A stretch of 64,000 nucleotides of DNA from Trileptium ribeirensis (lineage: Eukaryota > Nematoda > Enoplea > Enoplida > Thoracostomopsidae), in the NCBI GenBank assembly GCA_030248225.1, contig JASANE010012178.1:87176-151175 (forward strand), read 5' to 3'. Of this stretch, positions 45,261-58,268 are shown in pieces. The notes under the pieces are model-generated. The model searched no databases. It was not told the origin of the DNA and was given only the letters and a program-made list of their open reading frames with translations. Positions within the stretch are counted from its first letter, which is position 1; every line of letters starts with the position of its first letter. The position numbers and the translations under genes were made by a program.

Positions 45261-48200
45261 AGTGTTATTCATCAAAAACCTAACTTATGTGCGAGAGTGC
45301 GTGCATACCAAAACGGTTTTAGATATGTTTATTATTTGGCGTGCTGGTTCACTTTAATGCTGGGGTGTTACTTATGGGACACCTGCGTACTATAAACAAC
45401 AGCTTTATTCATACAAGACATCGTTAAATAGAAAACTAGGAGCACAGTTTATCCATAGCATGATGTATAACAACAACAATCAGAATGTGTATTGTTCGAC
45501 CGTGCGTATAATCTTCTGCGACAGGAGACTAACTCCACATTGTTCCAGTGTACCGACCTGTAAAATAGGTGCGACCTTAGCAAACAGAGTGTCCGTGTTG
45601 GAACTGGTGTCTGGTATTCCTCCTGCGATTGCCGCGAAACGTGAGATCAGCACTCGTACTCTAACTGTAAATAACCTGCGGACCTTTAATACAAAAACTG
45701 CAACGAAGACCAAACGACTGAACAGACCAATTACCAAACTTGCAGGACAAAACATAGCGTATTACTACTGTCAGTACACTTTCTGGCCAAATTCAAAATG
45801 TTTTTCAATGAAATAAACATTGATGTTTGTTGTTTAGCAGTAGTTAAACCAGAATTTAACAAAATTAATTTTCAGCCAACTGGCGATATGGTGCACTCTT
45901 AAGTCAATTTTAATAGAACATGATTTAGTATAAGTCACAATACAATATACGAAAACAAACGGAATGTATTATAGTAAACAAAAACGTGGAATGATAACAA
46001 TAGAATGGAATGAAGAGAAGAGTAGGCTACTTATTAAATGTTGTGATATATAATAATATTGCACCAAAAAGTAAATACAACCATGTTCACGGAAATATAT
46101 ACACTTCCCTGTTTAGTAATAGTATGTGGTATGGTAAAAAAATTAAACCAAGACGTTGTTTCCTCATTTCTGTCACAAATAGTTTAACTTTACACAGCAT
46201 AAATAAGAACCTCTAAAACACATCCATAGATGTCCGTAGAAATATAATGCACTGGAAATCTGAAAGATCAGGAACCGCGATATCACTGCCGATGAGCAAT
46301 TCCAGACAATATACAGCAACCGTTTGATAAATCATAAAAGACGAATACTTAAACATTGAAAGTGACTTTTAAAATAAACTTTACGAACATCATGTCCTTT
46401 TACTCCGCCTACGGCAAACTAATGCGGTCACCTAGCACGAGCAAAGCAAAGAAATTGATAGTCTGTCTCTGGCTATAGAGCCCATGATATTAAACTCTAC
46501 CGAAGAGTGCGTCCTTCAGCCTTGCATCGTTAGTAATGGGTCCGTTCTGAGGTCCTTAAAGCAAAACCGAAGAGCGACACGCTCTTGTGCAGAGTCGATT
46601 ATTGTGCGCTCTTGGTAAGATTAATCACAAACCGGATCATAAATTGTAAAAAGAATTACGACGACGCTTGTAATAATGTAATTTGTGCTAGCAGTTAACG
46701 ATTTAATTGTCTTGTCATTTTCCATTTGTCAAACTATTACACGAAACAGGAAAGTATTTACGATTACAGGTTAGGAAAATGTAGTGATGAAACTTCATAC
46801 AAATATCACGATATTGTGCCAATTATAACAAAAATGTACAATATGAATGATTATACGAACAGTTCATGACGATTCAGTCTGGTACAGGGCACGTCACCTT
46901 TTTTATATTGTCGATAGCGGTGCGTCGTGGCCGTTTTCGACTTTATTTTAAGTGAAATGACGGAAACCGTGATATATTTGCATAGATTATTAGACATCAA
47001 TTTTGTTGACATTAATTGAATGTGACTATAACAGCAGAACATGGAAAGGAATATAATTATGTGAAAGCTTTTATTTTTTTTAAAAAATTTTATATAAGCA
47101 CATGAAAATACACCTTCAAACGTTTACATCATGGGAATTTTTGACAAATACTTTGCCGCTTTCGGCGGTGTACAAATTTTTGTCATATTTACAATAAAGT
47201 AAGTTTCAAAGATTCGAAGCCTAATTGAAGATGCAGTTTATACTGGTACATTGAAATGAATAGGATTTTTACAACCGAGCGCAGTGTATAAAATGTATCC
47301 TTCACAGATTTATTTCATTCTTTATTTTCGGAACTATAGCAAAAATTTAATAGCAAAAATAATTTTAGCCTTCAAATTTATGCATATAGCAAGCTTGCCT
47401 CCTACAGTCCACTAGGTCGGCAGTTTTCCTTCTATACTGGCAGTTTATGTAGAAGATGGAAACCGTCAAAACAATAGCCTTCTCAAAATTGATGTTTCAT
47501 ATTCTTCTTCTAGACCACAATATAGGACATGAACATAGCGAGACAGATAAAATGCTGCCGACATTCTGCTGGTAAAGACAGCTTAAATTTAGCACCTATA
47601 TAGCCGTGATAAAGTTTAATTAAACGGTTCTCGCTAAAACCTTGCTAAATACCTCATTTTCACATTTTCATTGTTAACAAATCCGCATTGACAAGTTTAT
47701 CGAGGAATCGTAATAATTAACTTTTGTATACAATTAAGAAATAGTGTTTAAATTGGTGAAGCCCTTAAAGCGGATAGGTGATGAAGACACGTCGACGCTA
47801 AATTTTACCTACAGATAAAAAATAGAAGAAAAATTATTCAAATAACTTACGAGTCGGCAAGTTATAAAGGTGCGTTCACACATTAAACTTTTTGCTCAAA
47901 TTTTTTAGATCAAAATCTGATCACATTTTTTCCACAAAATTTAAACAATAATTTGCAATAGAAAAGTATTGCAAATCACAGTCCTTAAAAATTTGAGCTC
48001 AAAAATTTTCAAGTTCTATTTCTTGATGCTGATTGGCTAAATATGCTAGAAAAGTCTGAATCAACGTACACACGTTCAAAATCGCCAACATGGTAACATG
48101 CTTATTTGAGGTCAAAATTTGACCAAAATCTGATCAAATTTTCAGCAAAATGGTTAAAGTTTAAACCCAGATTAAGGTGCACGAATAGTGTTAGAAAAGT

Positions 48201-48408
48201 TTGTTTATCAACTTTGTTTACAATAATAAAAACATTGATTAACCTGTTATATTAATATTATTAATTATAGTAAAGAAAATGGAATGTATGGTATGGAATG
48301 AATTTGGTAATGTTGTAACCTCCTAAATTGCAGACGGAATCAGATACAGCGTTTCCACATTGTAGACTGGATTTTGTCAACAACGATAGCATCACGAGGG
48401 CATAATAT
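45261..48408. other. gene-free stretch with unidentified relics
   Basis: No supportable gene. Minus-strand wording LISRFAAIAGGI at about 45640-45680 resembles LISRFAALVARI at about 26410-26460, so both may be bits of one repeat family. Positions 47870-48180 contain paired gatcaaaatctgatca-type words and may be a worn short inverted-repeat element. Confidence 0.4.
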
Positions 48409-49007
48409 TCACGACTTTATTTGTTCTGTTTTTTCGTCGGCTTTTGTTGAATCGTCGCCACAAGCGTTGTTGCTCAGCGATACTACTTTTTTGTTGTCGT
48501 TAAGTGAAAGTTCATCTTCAGAAATCCATTCGCCGCCACAACCATCAATTTCATCATTTTTACTATGGGACGACGTTTGTGACAATGTAGCAGCAGCTAA
48601 ACTAAGATCGGATTTATAAACGCTGGAGTCCAAAGGTGATTGAGATTTATTCGGCACAAACAGCGCTGGAGATAAGCAAATCCTGTGGCTTTTACGAGTA
48701 GGCAAATTCGTACATGGCTGCACCGAATCTAATTTGTTGAACCTATTGGAGTAATCGACAGCATCTACGCCGGAACCTGACTTTAGTGTCGTGAGTGTTT
48801 GTTCCGGATATATTTTGCTACCTTCGGCAGCGCGAAACATGCTGTAGCAACCAATAGTTAATATTGCAATCGCTATAAGTGCAGCCAAAGCGATAGACAA
48901 CCCAAAAGCTGCTGACGGAACACAAACTTCTGATGATGTGGAGTCGCTAGAACGTACCAGCGGATAAGAATTAATATAAGATCTATCGTCATCTTGCATT
49001 CCAATTT
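48409..49007 (-). CDS. EGF/ZP protein, last exon: transmembrane helix and cytoplasmic tail
   Basis: After GTTTTAG, phase-1 entry reads EIGMQDDDRSYINSYPLVRS, then SSEVCVPSAA and the membrane helix FGLSIALAALIAIAILTIG, followed by CYSMFR and about 130 residues rich in Ser, Asp and Lys, ending ADEKTEQIKS and TGA (48409-48411). An alternative acceptor six bases upstream (exon top at 49013) keeps the same frame. The short hydrophilic tail after one helix is usual for ZP proteins. The antisense frame at 48374-48619 is a shadow. Confidence 0.88.
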
Positions 49008-51506
49008 CTAAAACTAAATATGACATTGTTGCAAATTTTATTATGAATAATTCAATAGTTCGTCAGAACTTTATCTTCTGCAATATCAGCTAAAAAGAAA
49101 ACTTTATTTGCGTGCTTGCTATTCGACAAGAATAATATTTATGTGTTAAAAACTGAAGTAATTTTCAGGCGGCTTTGGCAGCGCATCAAAAAGGTTTTCC
49201 TCGGATTTGGAAACGCAAATGTATGAACTTTCCAGCCTGTAGCTACAAATAGCAGGGGCAGAGAGGCTCAGGTCCTCCCGGTCAAACTTGAGTATCTTGC
49301 TGTGATCAAAGAAGAAAGGGCTGTCGCATTCATTTTAGCGTTCATATAACAAAAGTTGAGCACCCATTGAAATGCTTAGTTGGTTAATTAGTCAGGTCAC
49401 ATTGCTTAGTTACTCAATGCGTAGTTTGAGCGCGGATATACAATAATTACCCAGGGTGCGAATATGTTTTATTAGATTATTTCATAGAACAATAAATAGG
49501 AAATCCAAATTATAACAGGCAATCAGAAATCATGTACTTTAGTTTGATGAGCATTTGAAACGCTACAACTTAAACCTATTAATTCTATACGGTCAATAAC
49601 CTGAGTATTACATATGGTCTTGTCTGCAAACACATCATAGCGCAAAATGTTCTTAAAAAGATTGGACATAAAAAGATCTTTTAACATTTCCACCCCAAAA
49701 GTCGACGAAATGATTTAAAGTTTAGTTTTTTTCGATGTCTCATAAAACAATCGGCGCCACAATCAAAGTTAAACAAACACTTTACAAATGTTCCCGAGAT
49801 CTGTTACATTATTAGATGCTACGCTGGGACTGTTGGGTTTACACGCCCACTATTGCTTCAAAAATGTGACCCATACAATACAAATTTATTAACCACAGCT
49901 AAGTAATTTGATAATAAAGCAAGCATCTTCGGACAATTAAAATACCTTTAATTAATGATAACTTTGATGGTCGAGGAATCCAGTGCGAAAAGAGTATCAA
50001 ACGCTTTCAGCCACAACTCATTCAGCTTTCGCTTTATGCAATTTGGTGGTCGGAATTATTGCATTTCTGTCCCTGCTAATGCATGAATAGTCGGCGATTT
50101 AATGGTTACTGTAATTTAGTTTCCAACCTAACGATGATAAATATTTCAGTTTACTCAACATGTAAACATGCATACCCATTTTAAAAAAATTAGCAATGAA
50201 TTTGACTAGTATCCCCGCAAGGGAGGGTTAAACGGAGCGACCGTGGTTTTATTTTTTAGTTATCATTTTGTTTAATCATCTGTAACAGACTGCGTTTGAT
50301 GATTATGCCACCCTACTGCCTCCTGAATCTATTGAAAATCCAAAAATCTCGTCGACCCTAAACTCATCGAAAAAAAACTGATGACGTATAAAAGTATTTG
50401 TGCTGGACTCTATATAACCAAAGCACGTATTCAGCCTGCCAGAATACCTATAAAGATAATTCTTGAAGACCCGTACACAATAAATAACCAAACAACTGAA
50501 GACAGACTATATTCTGGAAATTGAGTTCATTGACCCTAAACCTATGCAAACAACATGAAAAGGTTCGAAATATGCATGAAAGACACAATATAATCAATCA
50601 ATTATATCCAGCCTTCATAAATACTTATATATAGGCCACTCTATGTGCCCTGCACGCAATACATAATCAGAAAATGAAAACACAGTACATTTTGGAAATA
50701 GGGTTCGACTACCACAAAAGCCTTTAAATCCCACGAAAATATATAATATAGTCAAGTTGGACTCCAGCTAGCAAATCCATCGTATTAAGCGTGCTTGATA
50801 ATATGATAGGCAATCTCTATGACCTAAAAGCAAGTAATGACACGCGAAATCTGAAAAAAATCGTAACTTCAGCAAAATGTTCGATGTGGTATTCGGGCCC
50901 ACAGCGGCCCAGGATATGGTCCATAAAAGTGCAGTCTGCAAAGTTGTAGATGTCGACATAAGTTGCTTCTTCCTATGGTCTCCATTTTTCGATGCGAACG
51001 CTATTTCGCGAGACATGGGCGGCGAAAGGCTGGCACCCGTATGGGCAGATTTGGCAAAGAACCCTTAAAAGCTGTTTTGTGTTGTTCTGACCCGGAAGAT
51101 GAGGTCATATCTACTCGCGTTAAACTAAAGGGCACATCGTCATCACTTTTGCTTGAGCAAAAAATTGTCGAAACCCACCCATCTGAAAATGAGTTATGAA
51201 TGACAGCGACATACAGAAAAAGAAATTTTCACGATGTTCCCTTAGGCGCCCTCAGTGGAAATTCTGCTCGCTTCGCTCGCTCTGTTTCAACTACCACTCG
51301 ATCTTGAATATTTATTAAATAAAAAAATATCTGAAATAATTTTGTCACGGTGTAAACACGGCTACGCATATTTTTCTACAAATTTACGCGTTGAAAAGAT
51401 TTTTAAACATTCTGTCTTTATTCAAAAAATTGACGCTTTTACGAAACATTTTTAACTAAGCAAAATTGAAAGCGATTGCTTTTAAATCGTAAAGATATTT
51501 GCATAC

Positions 51507-51723
51507 CAGTTTGCCTAACTGAGGACATGTCGCGCGTCGCAGACGGCTGCAGGTCTCCTGTTGTAAGGTCAGAGAACATCGTTGAATCAGTCTCTTCGGC
51601 TGAGTCTTTTATTGCGATGACGCCAGAAAACACTGGTAACGATGACGGCGTACGGCTATTAGATTCAAAAATTGCAAAACGTCTCTTTCGTCCGAAGCTT
51701 TGACGACCGTCTGAGCATGCCGC
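51507..51723 (-). CDS. EGF/ZP protein, furin-site exon
   Basis: After TGTATTTTAG, phase-0 entry reads AACSDGRQSFGRKRRFAIF. This completes the family phrase C.PA.CSDG that closes the ZP domain and gives a consensus furin site RKRR. A flexible Ser/Thr-rich juxtamembrane linker follows (ESNSRTPSSLPVFSGVIAI, EETDSTMFSDLTTGDLQPS), leaving in phase 1 at GTATGC. Cleavage here would free the ZP part from the membrane. Confidence 0.88.
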
Positions 51724-51881
51724 CTAAAATACAGATGTTATGGTGGTGACATTAGTACGGGCTTAGGCAAGGTTAAATTGATCCAGCTTTATATATTAAA
51801 CATCTGAAACGCCGAAGATACGCAAAATAGGTGTTGTCACCCCAAATTGTCATTGGAGTTGACAGATTCACTAGAGCAACG

Positions 51882-52138
51882 GAGCCCGAGGTGTACCAAA
51901 TCATTCCAGCGACGGAACCCCAGGGTACCAAGTCACTACACCGACAAAGCCCTAGATGTAGCTTGTCACTCCTGCGATGGAGCCCAAAGTGTACCAAGTC
52001 ACTCCAGCGATGAAGCTCCAGGTGTACCAAGTCACTCCAGCGATGAAGCTCCAGGTGTACCAAGTCACTCCAGCGATGAAGCTCCAGGTGTACCAAGTCA
52101 CTACAGCGACAAAGCCCGAGGTGTACCTAGTCACACCG
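51882..52138. repeat. 33-bp minisatellite, about eight units
   Basis: The unit phrase is GTGTACCAAGTCACTCCAGC plus gatgaagctccag. The middle four units are almost identical, the outer ones diverged. It lies in the intron between the 52536 and 51507 exons. Because 33 is a multiple of three, frames stay open on both strands (for example GVPSHSSDEAP), which explains the spurious open frames. Confidence 0.92.
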
Positions 52139-52535
52139 ATTATGTACGTTTTGTTTATGATAAATTTAATAGCCTTTTTCACGTATAGCTCCACAAATCG
52201 AAAATTTATGAAACACATATTTTTAACTGCTTAGTCAACGAACTGTCTCAAACTATAAAATGACTGCTCGAGTTTTGGCACAAATATTCAATGCGTATTA
52301 TCACGAGTATTGGTGACAATATTGGCATCCTCTATCACCAGTATTTGGCACCGATTCAAATAAAAATTATCGTGATGCAGTAGTTTATTTTTGCGACTTA
52401 TATATATATAGTTATTAATTGATCCTGGTATTTGTTGCCGAAAAAGTGGAAATCCTGGCAATGCTTTCACAAGCTAAATAGTTGAAATTCTGTTTAAGTT
52501 AAGATTTCGTATTACGAATAGTTAAATTAATTTAC

Positions 52536-52683
52536 CGGCTGACATTTTTCGTAGCAAATCATACAATCGCATTGGAAACGGATATTAGCTGTATCCGGCC
52601 ATTTGAATGACATGAAGTTGGTGTAAACTATGGAATTATTTAAGCTGCGCCATCCAGGAAAGATAATTCTATCCACTGGGCAT
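52536..52683 (-). CDS. EGF/ZP protein, ZP-C exon with conserved cysteines
   Basis: After ATTATTTCAG one base completes the glycine of DADG, then CPVDRIIFPGWRSLNNSIVY, TNFMSFKWPDTANIRFQCDC and MICYEKCQP, leaving in phase 0 at GTAAAT. The pattern D.dGCpvd...Fp...........Fm.F.fp....i.FqC...iC...C is a hallmark of the ZP-C subdomain. Confidence 0.92.
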
Positions 52684-53433
52684 CTGAAATAATTCTTGGC
52701 GACAATAACTTTGTGGCTATAAACATTTTATAACATATAAATTCCACTAATTATACACCATAACTAACACAATCGTGGTGAATGGTGATGCAATAACGGT
52801 GTTCCAGAATAAATTATTTAAGACTCACACACTATATCGGCTAGCTAGCAACGTCTAACTGTAATTTTCGATCACCCGTTGTTATGATAAATAGCTAAGT
52901 AGCTGCGGTATATGCTCTCTTGTGATAATATTCGTATGTAATTCGCAGCATTTTTGCAAATTTTCACTAAACATTGAAATACATTAACAACTGAGTGGTT
53001 AAATAACTCAAAATTTCGCCCTGAACAGCATGCACATTGTTTATAGCGTATATTTTATGCACGTAGTTTATATTATCAAAAATTTACAGGTATTTCTGCA
53101 ATTGATAGTGCATATAATATATTCCAACTAATGTCTTTGAGTTTTCTTTAACGCGTTCATGCATAAATTGACCATTTTCCACAGCGTGCATTGTGTAGCG
53201 ATTTGCTTACTAAGTATGTCGCTTGCACGTGCATTGTCACGGTTTACGAAGTTCTTTAACGAGCACTGCGACAGCTCTTAAATGGTGTAGAGAATAGTGT
53301 CCGAGGTTCGTTTCCAGATGATCTAGGTTCAATCCTTCGTTGCGGTATAATATTGTATAATATGAAATTACACTTTAATTAAATAAGTAAAGGGTTAATG
53401 CTTATTTCATATCCAGCAGTGGCAAATGCTTAC

Positions 53434-53515
53434 CCATCAGCATCAGTAAGAGGATATGTGTCACCATCATCCATATTAACTGCCATGCAGTTCTTTGCAA
53501 ATACGCCGTACAAAC
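53434..53515 (-). CDS. EGF/ZP protein, ZP-C exon (YGVFAKNC)
   Basis: Reads LYGVFAKNCMAVNMDDGDTY then PLTDADG, leaving in phase 2 at GTAAGC. This is the ZP phrase Yg..v..C.a.d......l.D..GC. The acceptor is AATATTTCAG; another (TTTTGTAG) 18 bases upstream keeps the frame and would add PINISG (exon top at 53533). Entry is phase 1 in both cases. Confidence 0.88.
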
Positions 53516-54111
53516 CTGAAATATTAATCGGTTCTACAAAACAATTTTATACCTTACCTAGTGCCTGAATTTGTGCTTGTAACATTTAAGGCCAAGTGTA
53601 ACATCGTGTGAAGTATATTAGTTCCAAACGGTGAAACATATTACCTATAAGTTGCCTATTACATATGATACGCACAGCATATTTCTAAACCTGCGTACCA
53701 ATATAAAATCTCATTTACTGAGTACACATTATATGTTTAACATTATAAAACAAACAGTGATCTAAGAAATTTGTTAGGGAATTTGTTATTGTGCATGAAC
53801 ATATATGGAAGGTTGGGAGCCTATCTGTTGAATCCCATGGCTCGGCGGCGAAATTCGGTCAAAATTTTAACATTAAATAAACCTTCGATTCCCTGTCTTA
53901 GCGGTCAACCACATCTTAAGCTTCAACTGTATATTTCCATAATTATCAAATATTATTTATAGCACAAAATATGTTTCTAGTAAATTTCCGCGACGTGTTT
54001 AAATTAATTTAACCAACTAAAGCGGAAAACAAAATATCTTAAACAAATAAAAATGATTCTAAATAAACGTGCTTTCCGGTGTCACTCGAAGTTGAATCTG
54101 CAGCATTTCAC

Positions 54112-54221
54112 CGATGATAGCGTTTGCAACGTTTTCTGTCGTTCCGTCAGCTCTCAAAACATGTAGGCTGCATCTTCCCATTGGAGCATTTTCGACGTAG
54201 CTTGCTACTGTACTGATCATG
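54112..54221 (-). CDS. EGF/ZP protein, ZP linker / ZP-C start exon
   Basis: After TTTGTAG one base completes a serine, then MISTVASYVENAPMGRC, SLHVLRADGTTENVANAII and the start of the next glycine. The donor used here, GTGAAA, gives phase 1, which fits the next exon. The frame continues as GEMLQIQLRVTPES, which looks conserved, and another donor (CGA/GTGACA, exon end 54086) would keep part of it, but its phase does not fit the next exon directly. So either a small exon is missing or the shorter form is right. Confidence 0.75.
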
Positions 54222-55253
54222 CTACAAATCCAAATTATTATAAGGGCAGTAAGTTCTTCTTTGTGAAAGTAAACGTCTATTAATGGATATTGCTTCACGA
54301 ACAAAAATAATAAAGATTACATTTTAGTGTGATTTAAAAAAAACTATGATAACGTTAAATCTGCAGAATTTGTTGTAGCATAATTAAACTTGGAAACAAA
54401 AGAGAGAATAAATGTGATCTAATCAAATGATCGGGAACATAATTTCGAAGATTAAACGACAGTGTTATCTCATATACATTTAGATACTATATGCTAATAT
54501 TATATTGTTTGAGCATTTTACTATAAGTATACAATTATTTAAAAAGAATTTGGAGAAGATCCACGGTAAAAAACCACCGATATCTCCATATAAACTCCAC
54601 ACTGAGCAGAGATAAAAATCTTTGAAGATGGTTGCAATATCTTGCTTGTCTCTCAACCCTTTCCCGCCTAGAGTGTAGTATACTGCACACATGCGTAAAA
54701 TTGGCAATTTCAGAGGAAGAAATCGAATAAATGGCTATGGATAACAGGTGCGGACAGCATTTGAGTAAATAAATAATAGAAATTGATAAAGTACTGTGCT
54801 TGATTCAACAGTTTTTTAATAAAAATTAAATTTGAAATGCATAAATTTGAACGTTTTAAACTATTTCCACAGTGCTATTTTTAAAAATAGCATAAAAACT
54901 GCGACTGTTGCATGCTACGAAATTAAAATAATTTAAAAGATTTTTAATTTTTTTACAGCAGCGCGTTAGCCTGAAAATGTTATTCTTAACAACGAACAAT
55001 CCCGCTCTTGCCGAAGGATACCGTAGAGCAGCCATTGTTTTCGAATTTTCACTCCCCTGAAACTTAGTCAAGATTGTATACTGTGAAAACCGGGTAAAAA
55101 CCAATTCCGATACTATCATATAAAAATAATGTGATAAAAACAGTGTACATAGATATATATTTGAGAGAAAATTCGAACGCGCTGCATCAAGAGGGAAGCA
55201 TTATCTTTAGAAGTATCAATCTAAATTGTCTGGCACTGAGTCACATCACATAC

Positions 55254-55387
55254 CTAACATTGTAGTGACTTGTAACCATTTTGTTTCCAATCGGATAGGT
55301 ACATCTAAGTTTATAGGCGACGGCTTCGTCGGTGATGAAAAGCGGGTGCTTTTGAACCACGATAATAACCATGATAACAAATGTGTT
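55254..55387 (-). CDS. EGF/ZP protein, ZP-N second exon
   Basis: After ATATTTCAG, phase-0 entry reads NTFVIMVIIVVQKHPLFITD, EAVAYKLRCTYPIGNKMVTS and HYNV, leaving in phase 2 at GTATGT. The phrase VVQ.HP.FiT...AY..rC.Y closes the ZP-N subdomain. Phases agree on both sides. Confidence 0.92.
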
Positions 55388-58047
55388 CTGAAATATATGT
55401 TTTTATTGATACTTAAAACCGACGCTGTGTATAGCATGTGGAACAAATTGCAAAGAAGCAAGATCAAAGTCAGCGCTACACGATCAGCAAAAATTAGAAC
55501 TATCCTCTAGTTTTTATGGTTGCGTTTCTCATTGAGTTCAAAAGTAAAAGAGCTAGCTTTATAAATACATTTCCAATACAAAATATATATATAGTAGGTA
55601 CCCACAAAGAAATTGGATACAGTCACCTTTGCGATGATAGTTTCATTCGTATTAAGCCACAACTAAGGAACCATTGGCTAATTAGCTGTTTTTTCGAACC
55701 TTGATGAATAAGTTACAATATGATTTGTATGTATAGCTACTTAAAATTTACGGCTGAGGCAGAAATACAGTTTGGTGTCCTCTACACTTGTCAATAGGAC
55801 CACACCGAAAATGCTAGTAAGACGCCAGGTTTCAGTATATATAATTTATACTAGCATATTATCTAGTATATTTATTTAGATATTGATATCTCATAAACCT
55901 TGCAAGCATTTTTAAATGCATGAAATGCCAGCGTGCTATGCAACCATAGATGAAAATTATTGTTGTACTCTGATAGACGTAGTTCGGCAATAGATTTAGG
56001 CACTTTAGATGAAAATAGTTGTTTTCCCTGTGAGTGGATCTATAAACAATAGCTGGATGGCCATCGGTAAGAAAAGATTCCGGCCGGACTTTTAAGCAGT
56101 TCCGCCACGGTACAATGCCGAATTTATATACAATTTTACTACATTATGGGTATATAAAGAAATAATATAAATACGCACCTATTTACATAATATATAATGA
56201 ATATATAACGTCTATTTGATTTATTTAATTTAGAATATATCACTAAACTTGAATTTATCACAATTCTCCTACGGTATTAACACTTCCGAGACAATATATC
56301 CCACGCAAAGGGTATTATGCTTATATTGGTGTTTAAAATTATTGGCAAGCTAGAAATTTTTCTTTTTATTTTTTCCAAAGAAAACTGAAAAAATGTAGGG
56401 AAATAGTTTTATATTGCATAGCCCACCAGTGTGCTATATTTTCTAAACTAGCTTGGTTAAGTTAAAAGATATGGTATATCATAACCTAACTCAAAGTGGA
56501 ACTTTTGTTGCTACTGTGCCTGTTACAATCATGTCTCATGTTTCTCCGTTTTTATAGCATTATGCCCAGAGGTTTTTCACGGAATATGGGACAAAATTTT
56601 TTCGCCAAACTATTGATGTTCCTAAATCGATTATTCCCAACTACTATTTTTCCAATTACCATTGCGCTTTTCGTGCACCGAAAATACGCAACTTTTGTAT
56701 CAAATCCACAGCTTTAGAGAAAAGAAGGATAACCGATTATATTATTTGGTGGCAAATATACAGTCCCTAGTTGTGTCTTCCTTTCACTAGTTTTGACTAC
56801 GTTCAATATAAAGATATGGTTCAGACGATCCAAACGAAATTCCGTTATCCGTTTATGAATTATATCTTGTTTGAAGACCTCAGGGTTTGAAGTTTAGGTT
56901 TGAGCCTTGTTTTTCCGAATAATCAATAGGGAGAAATGTCGTGGTAGTTGTAGTTTGCAATTTGCGACTAAGGTTCTTAAAATATATAATGTTAAAATGG
57001 TAAAGGCTGATTCTGGCCTAAGCTTTATGCTGCTTGAGAATAACTTTACTAAAATTATACAATGCTTGTGCCGAAGAACGCTTTGAGATTAGAGGTAAAA
57101 CACGACGATTGATTAGCGAATGCCTGACAATTGAAACTTAAAATAAGGAATAATAATTACATACATAATCAACACCAAAAACTTGGATTTTTAAGAAAAT
57201 ACAAAATAATTTGAAAAACTATTTAATTATGCAAAGGTCTGCAGTATTGCGCACCGGCCGGAAAGGAAAAACTGCCGTTCGCCGACGAACTGAACAGGCG
57301 TTCTATTTGCCGAAAAGTCTTCTGGACGGTCACTAAATACACAATGATTACAACATCTGATGTTACTTAGTACATAGAACATGGCCATATGCCTTAAAAA
57401 TAACAAGCGGAAGCATTTAATGGGTTTGTAAAACGGCATCTAAATTGGTGGAGATGGCCGTGCGAACACATAAATGTGGTTTGCCCAGATATTGTATATG
57501 CTACAATTGCAGGTATTTGTAAATGCTTCACTGATATAGCCTGCTCAAATTATGCAACAGTAGGCCAGGACATTTGCGGTATCACATCGTTACTGCACAA
57601 AAATCAGCATTGCACTTCTAGCGACTATATACGCAATAAGATGGCATCGTAGCCTCTAAGCATGTTATGACTTTAGGTACAAAACCGCTGAGATAAGTCA
57701 CAAGCATCGAGGTAAAGTCAGTGCGAAACTATTAAATCGAAATTTTTTGACGAAATCTGCGCAGATTAAACATTTCTCAATTGCAGATACAGTCGGTGTT
57801 TACACAAATATTCGGAACAATAAAACATATGACTTAGTCGTAGTGCATTAGAGATCTCGCACAGATAAAAGCTTTAGTAATATAAGCTCCGCATTTTGAC
57901 ATCGTTTTTTGAGGAAAACCGACATTTTTGACGATAATATTTTGAAATATAGTGTCTCATTGTCATTTCGTGATAGGGACGGATATGATTTATAAGCTCA
58001 AGTGCAAACGCGCAAATAAGCAAATTTACACAAGAACAAAATATTAC

Positions 58048-58268
58048 CTCTTCGGTTTCTTTCGCAACGTCGCAATGTTCGAAGGGTGCTGAGAATCGAT
58101 AAACAGAATCATTCGGGCTGTTAATCAGATCATCGCGAGTTGAATTGGCAGTCGCCGAAAAATCTCTTGAACAAAATGGGTTTCGGCTTTGTGATTTAAC
58201 AAATATACGACCGCGGAAAGGAATTTGGGATGTGTAAAGTAGAGTAATTGCATGACCTTCGCATTGCA
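58048..58268 (-). CDS. EGF/ZP protein, ZP-N first exon
   Basis: After TGTTTTAG, phase-1 entry reads QCEGHAITLLYTSQIPFRGR, IFVKSQSRNPFCSRDFSATA, then SVYRFSAPFEHCDVAKETEE and donor GTAATA in phase 0. C...I.v.......F.GriyvK......C is the ZP-N opening. Its phase-1 entry matches the exit of the EGF exon, so the two can join directly as ...ENVD-V-QCEG. Confidence 0.92.

Noticed and set aside
47870..48180. A defined MITE with ggtgcgttcacac ends
   Set aside because: The two ends do not pair well enough; only short gatcaaaatctgatca words are inverted.
48374..48619. Plus-strand 81-codon frame
   Set aside because: Antisense to the tail of the ZP protein, whose exon is supported by phase and domain.
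51773..52234. Several repeat-rich frames on both strands (GVPSHSSDEAP; WYTWSFIAGVT)
   Set aside because: They are forced open by the 33-bp minisatellite in an intron.
54480..55120. Minus-strand frames (MPILRMCAVYY...; GSENSKTMAALRYP...) as further ZP exons
   Set aside because: They do not match any ZP segment, and the flanking exons already join in phase without them.
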